Source: a bacterium 1XD8-76 (GTDB lineage Bacteria; Bacillota; Clostridia; Lachnospirales; Lachnospiraceae). From it: a stretch of 64,000 nt of DNA. Position 1 is the first letter of the stretch. The number at the start of each line of letters is the position of its first letter. The notes beneath the pieces were generated by a model. It made no database searches. It was not told where the DNA came from and saw only the letters and a list, made by a program, of their open reading frames with translations. Positions 1 through 5,930 of the stretch are shown piece after piece. The stretch covers positions 1 to 64,000 of the forward strand of contig RAZE01000007.1 in NCBI GenBank assembly GCA_003611955.1. Reading direction: 5' to 3'. The translations under genes and the position numbers were made by a program.

Positions 1-407
1 GCCCGTCTGAGCTGTTCCCGGATGGGTACGCGGTCAGTCTTTGCCTTATCCAGCACCCGGCGGGAATACTCCCCAAAACAAGCGGTGATTGCATCCGCCT
101 GCCCGCTCTTGAAGAACAGCAGATATTTGTCCGGCCCGGTCTTGTAAAAGGCATAGTCAACATTCCACTTCCGGGCCACCCGGTCAAACTCCTTGGGGGC
201 CCCGGTGAGTTCGATGCTGTTCGTAGCCGCGCCGTGGGCCATGAGCTTTTTCACGGACTGCCTGCCGTGGGGCGTCTGGTGGGCCCGGTGCTCCTTTTGT
301 ATCTTCCGGCCAGCCGCCCGGAGCGCATAGGCCAGCACCCGGGCCGAAAGTTTTCCCGTTCTGATAGAAAGTGCTATCGTGCGCCGGGAAACATCCTCGT
401 CAATCAA
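1..407 (-). CDS. pcfB: PcfB-like conjugation protein (DUF3801), 3' end outside window
   Basis: The minus strand encodes an open frame from a TTG at 405-407 that leaves the window at position 1 (about 135 codons seen). It begins MIDEDVSRRTIALSIRTGKL and later reads FDRVARKWNVDYAFYKTG, which I recognise as the DUF3801/PcfB family. These proteins are encoded just before the VirD4/TraG coupling protein in Gram-positive conjugative elements and are thought to help deliver the relaxosome to the transfer channel (family knowledge). A GGAGG lies 9 nt before the TTG, and a stop codon in the same frame directly upstream of the TTG rules out a longer start. It follows ardA in the same direction. Confidence 0.8.
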   Translation of the reverse strand, partial: MIDEDVSRRTIALSIRTGKLSARVLAYALRAAGRKIQKEHRAHQTPHGRQSVKKLMAHGAATNSIELTGAPKEFDRVARKWNVDYAFYKTGPDKYLLFFKSGQADAITACFGEYSRRVLDKAKTDRVPIREQLRR

Positions 408-450
408 TCAAAACCGCCTCCTTTCATGGGGGATAGGCCCTCCGGCCTTT

Positions 451-465
451 GGGACATTTTGTCTC
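451..465. promoter_or_regulatory. GGGACA-N3-TGTCTC dyad, copy 1 (candidate ParB site)
   Basis: The 15-mer has near-perfect 6-bp arms (GGGACA/TGTCTC) around TTT and lies just after the ardA stop codon. The flanks (CTTT on one side, CGAAG on the other) extend the symmetry. The same motif recurs at 1814-1828 and 2808-2822, next to and inside parB. Use as a parS-like site is inference. Confidence 0.5.
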
Positions 466-469
466 GAAG

Positions 470-1171
470 TCACCGCTCGTCCCGGTTTGTTTCCGGGTGC
501 TTGCGTTCAGCCGCCAGAGAGGAACGGTCAATCACTTCCTTGTAGGCGGCCATCTGCTCCCGGATGGAGAGCCGGGGGAGGGCAAAAACCTTGTGCTCCT
601 TGGGAATATCCTCTATCCCGTGGTAGACTTCCTTAATATCGCCCGTCTGGACGATATAGCCGCCGGGGGCAAGGTGGCCGTCCTCGTTGATGGATATGTC
701 CCGCCCGTATGCCTCATAGTCAAAGTAGTCTTTCAGCTCGGCGGGGATCGGCAAATCCTCCGCAAAATAGCGGCCCAAATCCTCCTCGCTTTCAATCTCC
801 GGGTAAAATTCAAAGCAGTCCAGATTTTCCGCAAGGTTGATGATGTCCGCCACGCTGGAGGTATGCGCCCCCATATGGAGCGCGGCCTCGAATTTTTCAA
901 TCTCGCTTTGGGGGAGCTCCGAAAGCAGGCAGGCCAGATGGTTCAGCTCGTCCAGATTTTCATACTCGCCCAGATAGTCATAGAGCCCCAGCACATCGCC
1001 GTCAAAGCTGGTGATGAAAAATTCCCCGTAGCGTATGCCGTCCACGCCGATATTCTTTAACAGCGCCTCCACCGCCTGGGGGCTGGTGGGGAATTTCAGC
1101 GTTTCCCCCACCAGCTCGCCCTCGTTGTATTTCCCCAGATTGGTGATGTACGCCTCGAACAGCGCGGCCAC
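470..1171 (-). CDS. ardA: Antirestriction protein ArdA
   Basis: This 233-aa acidic protein has the ArdA look: MAALFEAYITNLGKYNEGEL at the start, then VDGIRYGEFFITSFD and a patterned Asp/Glu-rich body. ArdA proteins mimic B-form DNA and block type I restriction-modification enzymes when a mobile element enters a new host (family knowledge). The GTG start lies 1 nt after the stop of the upstream DUF4406-like gene, so the two are surely co-transcribed. About 180-190 residues match the family core; the Lys/Arg-rich tail after that is an extension. A GAGACAAAATGTCCC dyad follows the stop codon by 4 nt. Confidence 0.85.
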   Translation of the reverse strand: MAALFEAYITNLGKYNEGELVGETLKFPTSPQAVEALLKNIGVDGIRYGEFFITSFDGDVLGLYDYLGEYENLDELNHLACLLSELPQSEIEKFEAALHMGAHTSSVADIINLAENLDCFEFYPEIESEEDLGRYFAEDLPIPAELKDYFDYEAYGRDISINEDGHLAPGGYIVQTGDIKEVYHGIEDIPKEHKVFALPRLSIREQMAAYKEVIDRSSLAAERKHPETNRDER

Positions 1172-1172
1172 G

Positions 1173-1514
1173 TCAGCGGCGGCCCTGTCCCTTGACGGTC
1201 AAAATGCCCTCAAGGGTGGTGGCGGTGATGCCCAGCCGCTGGGCCACGGCGATGTCGTTCTTCATGGACTCGGTGACGGTATGCCCGCACACCACCAGCA
1301 CCCGGGAGCGGCGGAGCAGGTCGCGGCCAATGTCGATGCTGCTCTTGTGCTCCTCGGGAACCGCGTCATTGAGGAAAAGGGGCAGGAACAAGGCCGGGCA
1401 GATAGGGGCAAAGCCCGCATCGTAGACCGCCCGGCAGTACTGCGCGGCAAGCTCCGCATTTTCCGTATCGCCGCCATACCAAGCGGCGGTGATGTAAGCA
1501 AGGGGTCGTTTCAT
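1173..1514 (-). CDS. DUF4406/DUF7768-like protein (nucleoside deoxyribosyltransferase-like fold)
   Basis: The 113-aa product begins MKRPLAYITAAWYGGDTENA and later reads GHTVTESMKNDIAVAQRLG. This pattern (N-terminal beta strand, then a G-x-S-x-G-M-like loop and an A-x-x-x-G helix) resembles small nucleoside 2-deoxyribosyltransferase-like proteins that are common on phages and ICEs. The enzymatic role is unproven. The gene opens the short ardA-pcfB run and has a good ribosome site (GGAGG about 6 nt before the ATG). The ~320 nt upstream of it is a large structured repeat without a gene. Confidence 0.6.
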   Translation of the reverse strand: MKRPLAYITAAWYGGDTENAELAAQYCRAVYDAGFAPICPALFLPLFLNDAVPEEHKSSIDIGRDLLRRSRVLVVCGHTVTESMKNDIAVAQRLGITATTLEGILTVKGQGRR

Positions 1515-1560
1515 AGTCGTTTACCTCCGATATTTTGATAGTTGTCGTTCAGCCCTATCC

Positions 1561-1755
1561 CCCCGCCCTTTCCCATTCATGGGAAAGGGGGCGGCTCTGG
1601 AGGATATATCCCCCGCCGCGCCGGGAGGGGTGGCACAGCCGGGGCGGGCCGTCAAGGGCAAGCCGCCGCAGGCGGCGGGCGTTCCGCCCCTTGACTGCCC
1701 ACTCCCGGCTGTGCTCAGTAGTAGGCGGCGACGGGGGATATACCACCAGAGCCCC
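1561..1755. repeat. Large GC-rich inverted-repeat structure in the ICE
   Basis: Two nested foldbacks sit in the gap between parB and the DUF4406-like gene. The first is 1563-1594, a near-perfect hairpin with CCCTTTCCC opposite GGGAAAGGG. The second spans about 1592-1755: its left arm (GCTCTGG, TATATCCCCC, CACAGCCGGG, GTCAAGGG) is matched in order by the reverse complement of its right arm, and its centre is a short GCCGCC-GCA-GGCGGC hairpin. Arms are roughly 70-75 nt at about 80 percent identity by eye. Both strands are open in several frames, but this is a side effect of GC content. It could be a replication or transfer origin, or a structured RNA. Confidence 0.6.
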
Positions 1756-1813
1756 TCTCTAAAAGAACGCCATGCAAGGCGCGGGGGAGGGGCGCGGGAA
1801 AAAGAAAAACCTC

Positions 1814-1828
1814 GGGACAAAATGTCTC
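1814..1828. promoter_or_regulatory. GRGACA-N3-TGTCYC dyad, copy 2 (candidate ParB site)
   Basis: GGGACAAAATGTCTC on the plus strand lies 5 nt beyond the parB stop codon. Read so that the centre is TTTT, it becomes GAGACATTTTGTCCC with flanks CCTT and GAGG, which match those of the other two copies. Confidence 0.5.
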
Positions 1829-1833
1829 AAGGC

Positions 1834-3339
1834 TTACTTTTCCCGGTCGGTCTTTTTCTCCGGGGCGGTGCGCTCCGGGGGTTGTTTCTCTTTCCATTCG
1901 GCCAGCAGGGACATAATCTGGTCTTTCATTTCCCGGGGCGTGGCGTCCTTGCCGAAATACTTGTTCAGTTCAGCGGCGGAAATAATCACTTTGTCTACCT
2001 CCTTTTTTTCACGGCTCAAAATGCCGTCAATCACATCGCCGTTCAGTTTCCCGTCCTTATCCAGCTTGCGGAGCTCCTGGGCCTGGGAGAGCGAGGGGGA
2101 TGCCTGCTCGCCCTCAATGGAAACGGCGATAAACCTCTGGTTTTTGGGCTTGATGAACGAGATTTCCACGGCGGGGGTGAAAGACAGCTTTTTCTCGTTC
2201 ACCATAGACTGGAGCTCCGGCACAAGCTCGGTCAGCCGGATATACCGCTGTACCTGCTTGTAGTTCATGCCGTTGCGTTCCCCCACGATTTCCGTGGAGC
2301 GTTTTCCAACGTCCCCGGCGGCCACGCCCTCCATCTTCGTCCCCTGGTGGCTGATGGCCTCCACCTGCATTTTCAGGGACTGTGCCTTTTCCATCGGCAG
2401 AATTTTTTCCCGGTGGCGCAGGTTGTCGTCCGTCATCGCAAGGATGGCCTCGTCATCCGTCATGTTGCGGACGATACATGGCATATTTACGAACCCGGCC
2501 AGCTCACTGGCCCGCTGGCGGCGGTGGCCCGCGATGATTTCATAGCCGCCGCCCTCCCGGGGGCGCACCAGCGCGGGCTGGTGTACGCCATTGTCCTTGA
2601 CGGACTCCACAAGCCCTTTCATTTCCGCATCGTCCCGCACACCGAAAGGATGGTCTTTGAACGGGAACAGCTCCGAAAGTTTGAGATAGACAATCTCTTC
2701 CTTTTCAGCGCGGGTCGCGTCACGGGGCTGGGGCGGCGGCTCCGGCGCAGGAGCGGCAGGGGCTTCTTCCCTGCCCTTTACCGTGGCGGCCTTGGCCCCC
2801 TTGCTTTGGGACATTTTGTCTCGAGGTGGGGACGGGGGCCTGTCCGGGGCCGCCTTGTCAGCCTTGGCCGGGCGGCCACGGCGGGCCCCCGTCCCTCCCG
2901 GCTTACCGGGCTCCGCTTTTTCCTCCTTCGGCTTGCGGCCACGCCTGCCCTTGAGCTTATCCTCCGGGGCGGATGTTTTTTCCTCGGCGGCCTTTCCCTT
3001 TTTGGCGGGGGCCTTTTCCCCGGCGGTCTTTTCCTCCGGGGCCGGGGTGGGCGGCTGTTCCGGTTCGGGCGGCTCGTTCTTTTCCACCTCCGCACGTTCC
3101 GCCGCCCGCCGCTCCGCCATCAGCTTTTCAATCTGGTCAGCGGATACACTCACCTCGCCGGGAGCACCAGCCGGGGCATCCTGGGCGGGTGGTTCGCCGC
3201 CAGTCTGCTCGGGGGCGTTCTCCGGGGCCGGGGGCTCCGGCGCGGGAGCGTCCTGGGCAGGAGCACCCTCCGGGCCGGCATCGAACAAGCTGGGCTGGGG
3301 ATTTTCCTCCGGGCTCACGTTTAATTTTTCGTCTGCCAT
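1834..3339 (-). CDS. parB: ParB/RepB/Spo0J-family partition protein with long disordered N-terminus
   Basis: The 501-aa protein has a C-terminal ParB part starting near residue 216 (VYLKLSELFPFKDHPFGVRD). It contains the CTP-binding box GHRRQRA at about 271-277 and a ParB HTH region (YKQVQRYIRLTELVPEL). Residues 1-215 are a Pro/Glu/Ala/Lys-rich low-complexity tail with two AT-hook-like motifs, RRGRKPK near 132 and RRGRPAK near 153. ParB proteins load on parS sites and segregate or stabilise the replicating form of an element. No parA was found between it and the ICE edge, where a partner would be expected. AAGGAGG lies 6 nt before the ATG. A copy of the candidate site (2808-2822) lies within the tail and encodes RDKMSQ. 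Confidence 0.88.
   Translation of the reverse strand: MADEKLNVSPEENPQPSLFDAGPEGAPAQDAPAPEPPAPENAPEQTGGEPPAQDAPAGAPGEVSVSADQIEKLMAERRAAERAEVEKNEPPEPEQPPTPAPEEKTAGEKAPAKKGKAAEEKTSAPEDKLKGRRGRKPKEEKAEPGKPGGTGARRGRPAKADKAAPDRPPSPPRDKMSQSKGAKAATVKGREEAPAAPAPEPPPQPRDATRAEKEEIVYLKLSELFPFKDHPFGVRDDAEMKGLVESVKDNGVHQPALVRPREGGGYEIIAGHRRQRASELAGFVNMPCIVRNMTDDEAILAMTDDNLRHREKILPMEKAQSLKMQVEAISHQGTKMEGVAAGDVGKRSTEIVGERNGMNYKQVQRYIRLTELVPELQSMVNEKKLSFTPAVEISFIKPKNQRFIAVSIEGEQASPSLSQAQELRKLDKDGKLNGDVIDGILSREKKEVDKVIISAAELNKYFGKDATPREMKDQIMSLLAEWKEKQPPERTAPEKKTDREK
2808..2822. promoter_or_regulatory. GGGACA-N3-TGTCTC dyad, copy 3, inside parB
   Basis: GGGACATTTTGTCTC is identical in all 15 bases to copy 1, although this one is in coding sequence and copy 1 is not. 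The flanks (CTTT and GAGG) are conserved too. Confidence 0.5.
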
Positions 3340-3432
3340 TCGTTACCTCCTTTTTTAATTTCGTGAATGTTGCACAAATCTTGCGCTAAAAGTTTGTTAC
3401 TATTTTTTCGCCTCCCTCCCGGCTATCCACGC

Positions 3433-3468
3433 AAAAAAGCCGCCCGTTTTTTCATGCCGGACGGCTTT
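3433..3468 (-). terminator. Rho-independent terminator-like hairpin at ICE edge
   Basis: On the minus strand the stem AAAGCCGTCCG pairs with CGGGCGGCTT (one mismatch or wobble) around a loop containing ATGAAAAAA, followed by six T. It stands between the truncated PucR gene and parB, so it would stop read-through from the chromosomal gene into the element, or act as a leader attenuator for parB. Confidence 0.6.
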
Positions 3469-3545
3469 CTGCGTAATGTGATAGCTCAAATAATATTTTT
3501 TTGTGGGTGTAGGCTCCGAAAAGCCTTGATATTACAGTGTTCCTA

Positions 3546-4619
3546 TTAAAACTCATTCATACGGTAGATGATCGTATTCCGGTGAGTAAACATGCTCTGC
3601 GCCATCGCCTGTATGCTGCCGTCCTGTTCCAGATAGCACCGCAGCGTCTCCACATAGTTCGAGTTATGCCGCCTGTCATACTCCTCCAGCGCAGATAAGG
3701 TCTCCTGTTGAATCTCTGCCAGCAGCCCGGTATCCGTACAGCTGTACAGCAGACGGTACATCCCTATCTCCTCAAACTGCAAAAGTGCAGTTTTCGTCCG
3801 CATCGCCCTCTGCGCCGCCGCTTCCGCCCTGCGGTAGCTGACCGAAAGGTTTTCGATATCCGTTACCTGACTTCCCACGCCCACATAGAGCGGTCTATCC
3901 GGCATCCTCTTATGCGCCCTCTTCAGCATCCCCTCGCCCAGCTCGATCACAAGCTCCGGCTTTAACGCGTTTACAACGAGCACAAAAAACGAATTATAGT
4001 AAAAGAAACTCCCGTTGTGCGTGATCTGCTCCAGATACATCTGCAGCCTATAGGACAACTTTCTTCTGTCTACCGTATCCATCGAATCCAATCCCTCGCT
4101 GGCGATGAGCATGACCTGAAAGGTTCCGTCCACATCAAAATACGGCAACAGCGTTTTCCGGTATGCATCCTGATTGTCCGGCTGCTCCACCGCCGCGATC
4201 AGCGCATTCACAACCTGCTCATCGGTGCTCCCCTGCACAAAGATGCGGATGCTGAAATCCTTCATCATGTCGGAAAGATGGATCTCCCAGGGCACCGTCA
4301 GAAGCGGCAAATGGTTCTCCTCACAGTACGCAAGCAGACTCTCAGGCAGTTTTTCGATATAATTTCCGGTATTGACGATCAGCCCTGCCGCATGGCGCTG
4401 CACCAGATGCCTGGCTAACTCCATCATCGCCTCCTCCGTCGGAAAACCTAACCCCGTCGTGACCGCCAGCTCCTTCCCCCAGAAATTTCGTATGATCGTC
4501 GTATCCTCGATCAGATGTACCCAGCTGATCGAGTTGGACCACCCGTCCCTGCCCGCCAGATACTTCATCCGGTAGCGCTCCTCCGCGGCTATCATCATAT
4601 CCTGTATCGTAAAACCCAT
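3546..4619 (-). CDS. PucR-family transcriptional regulator, 3' end lost at the ICE junction
   Basis: 357 residues remain. The N-terminal PucR sensing domain (about 1-130, MGFTIQDMMIAAEERYRMKY) and the central CdaR/GGDEF-like region (VGVGSQVTDIENLSVSYRRA) are intact. The C-terminal HTH_30 begins (LRCYLEQDGSIQAMAQSMF, then THRNTIIYRMN) but stops at NEF, within or just after the recognition helix. Family members go on for roughly 30-40 more residues. The stop falls where ICE-type sequence begins, so I infer truncation by insertion. DNA binding is probably lost or altered. The start is an ATG with GGAGG 7-8 nt upstream. The matching 3' fragment should lie at the other ICE end. Confidence 0.8.
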   Translation of the reverse strand: MGFTIQDMMIAAEERYRMKYLAGRDGWSNSISWVHLIEDTTIIRNFWGKELAVTTGLGFPTEEAMMELARHLVQRHAAGLIVNTGNYIEKLPESLLAYCEENHLPLLTVPWEIHLSDMMKDFSIRIFVQGSTDEQVVNALIAAVEQPDNQDAYRKTLLPYFDVDGTFQVMLIASEGLDSMDTVDRRKLSYRLQMYLEQITHNGSFFYYNSFFVLVVNALKPELVIELGEGMLKRAHKRMPDRPLYVGVGSQVTDIENLSVSYRRAEAAAQRAMRTKTALLQFEEIGMYRLLYSCTDTGLLAEIQQETLSALEEYDRRHNSNYVETLRCYLEQDGSIQAMAQSMFTHRNTIIYRMNEF

Positions 4620-4724
4620 TTCTCACGCCTCCGTCTTTCATTTTTTCTTCCGTTCCTTATTCCATTCTACCACCTTTTGTGCTGACGGTACATATTTTGT
4701 CTGCATTTTTAGGTTTCAGACCCA

Positions 4725-4752
4725 TTGGATTTTCTTATCTTTATGTTATGAT
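4725..4752 (+). promoter_or_regulatory. SigA-type promoter for the 52-aa gene
   Basis: TTGGAT and TATGAT are separated by 16 nt. The -10 lies about 46 nt before the ATG at 4799. A putative PucR-type operator could lie here because the regulator is divergent, but none was recognised. Confidence 0.6.
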
Positions 4753-4798
4753 TATCTTACAAAGCAAACACAAATAAAAAATAAAGGAGGGGCATCTC

Positions 4799-4957
4799 AT
4801 GTTAACCATTTCAAACAACCTTGTAACCAACTACAGCTATACACCATCGTGGATCAAGTCCGAGCGTTATCTGTACTGCGACAACTTTGCACAGGATCTT
4901 GCCGGAAGCAGACATACGTCCTTCCTCGCATCTATCCGTAAACTGCTCCACAGATAA
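4799..4957 (+). CDS. Uncharacterised 52-aa small protein
   Basis: An ATG with AAAGGAGGGG 6-8 nt upstream opens a 52-codon frame starting MLTISNNLVTNYSYTPSWIK and ending SIRKLLHR. It has its own promoter (4725-4752) and a perfect terminator (4984-5014), so this is a complete small transcription unit. The product is basic at the C-terminus, rich in Ser/Tyr/Asn, has one Cys (about residue 28) and shows no signal peptide or membrane segment. I do not recognise a family. It is divergent from the truncated PucR gene, whose intact form may have regulated it. Confidence 0.6.
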   Translation: MLTISNNLVTNYSYTPSWIKSERYLYCDNFAQDLAGSRHTSFLASIRKLLHR

Positions 4958-4983
4958 ACGGAGCCGAATCGAATTTACACAAC

Positions 4984-5014
4984 AACGGGCTGTACGCCAA
5001 ACGTACAGCCCGTT
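4984..5014. terminator. Bidirectional terminator
   Basis: A perfect 13-bp stem (AACGGGCTGTACG with CGTACAGCCCGTT) surrounds a 5-nt loop. It serves the 52-aa gene on the plus strand and rsgA at the end of the long operon on the minus strand. Confidence 0.85.
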
Positions 5015-5018
5015 TATA

Positions 5019-5897
5019 TTAATACTTCCTTCTGTTTTTCAACTCCTCATACAGCACCGTATAATTATGATATCTCACATCACTGATCTTTCCTTCCGCC
5101 AGCGCCGCCTTCACACGGCAGTCCGGTTCGCTGATATGCGCACAGCCTCGAAACCGGCAGCCTCCCTCGTAATTTCGAAATTCCGGATAAAAATCCTTCA
5201 GATCCTCCTTCTCCATGTCGAAAAGCTGCAGCGAGGAAAATCCCGGCGTATCCATAATATAGCTGTCCCGGTCCAACACAAAGAGCTCCGAATGGCGGGT
5301 CGTATGTTTCCCCCGGTCGATCTTTTCGCTGATCGCGCCCGTCTCCATCGCCGCCTGCGGATGCAGATAATTGATCAGGGAGGACTTACCCACTCCGCTG
5401 GGTCCCGCCACAGTCGTCGTCTTTCCCTGCAAAAGAGCCCGGAGCGTCTCAAGTCCCTCCCGCTCTTTCACACTGATAAACAACACCTGATAACCGCAGG
5501 TCTCATAGGCGCTCTGCAAAGCCTTCCTCTCCCTCTCGGAAGCGATATCACTCTTATTAAAACAGATCATACAGGGAAGATCCTGCTGCTCCATCATGAT
5601 CAGAAAGCGGTCCAGCAGATTAAAATTCGGCTCCGGCTTCAAAACCGCAAATATCACCAACGCCTGGTCAATATTTGCCACCGCGGGACGTATCAGCCTG
5701 CTCTTTCTCGGCAGAATTTTCCGGATGCTTCCCTCATTTTCCGCCTCATCCAGCACTTCCAACTCCACCATATCCCCCACGAGAGGTTTCACATTCTCCT
5801 TCCGGAAGATTCCTCTGGCCTTGCATTCATAGATCTGTCCGTCCCCTGCATGCACGTAATAAAATCCGGCGATTCCCTTGATTATCTTCCCCTGCAT
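5019..5897 (-). CDS. rsgA: Ribosome small subunit-dependent GTPase A
   Basis: 292 aa, the usual length. It has an N-terminal OB fold (1-70), then a circularly permuted GTPase in the order G4 NKSD (about 113), G1 GPSGVGKSS (about 164-172), G3 DTPG (about 217). A C-terminal zinc knuckle follows with C-x5-C-x-H-x5-C (CRFRGCAH, then PDC). RsgA binds the 30S subunit and helps late maturation and release of RbfA. It is the last gene of the murE-to-rsgA operon, after prkC, as in many Clostridia and Bacilli. It starts 34 nt after prkC with a GAGAG ribosome site. Confidence 0.95.
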   Translation of the reverse strand: MQGKIIKGIAGFYYVHAGDGQIYECKARGIFRKENVKPLVGDMVELEVLDEAENEGSIRKILPRKSRLIRPAVANIDQALVIFAVLKPEPNFNLLDRFLIMMEQQDLPCMICFNKSDIASERERKALQSAYETCGYQVLFISVKEREGLETLRALLQGKTTTVAGPSGVGKSSLINYLHPQAAMETGAISEKIDRGKHTTRHSELFVLDRDSYIMDTPGFSSLQLFDMEKEDLKDFYPEFRNYEGGCRFRGCAHISEPDCRVKAALAEGKISDVRYHNYTVLYEELKNRRKY

Positions 5898-5930
5898 ACT
5901 GCGCTCTCTGCTCTCTGCATATTAAAACAG

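Larger units (their letters stand above)
1..3545. mobile_element. End of an integrative conjugative element (ICE)
   Basis: The block holds pcfB, ardA, a DUF4406-like gene and parB, all on the minus strand. This is typical cargo of the Tn1549/CTn-like conjugative elements of Clostridia (family knowledge). The right boundary is inferred near 3545, where the chromosomal PucR-family gene loses its 3' end. The block is visibly richer in GC than the rest of the window. No integrase, relaxase, ParA or replication initiator lies inside the window, so most of the element must extend beyond position 1. I did not find a convincing terminal inverted repeat or direct repeat, so the exact attachment site is not resolved. 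Confidence 0.75.

Noticed and set aside
1579-3324. A 581-codon open frame on the plus strand opposite parB
   Set aside because: Low-complexity shadow caused by the GC-rich ParB tail; ParB motifs on the other strand are clear.
3340-3545. Integrase or terminal inverted repeat at the ICE edge
   Set aside because: No open frame for a recombinase and no convincing repeated end sequence; the integrase probably lies at the other end.
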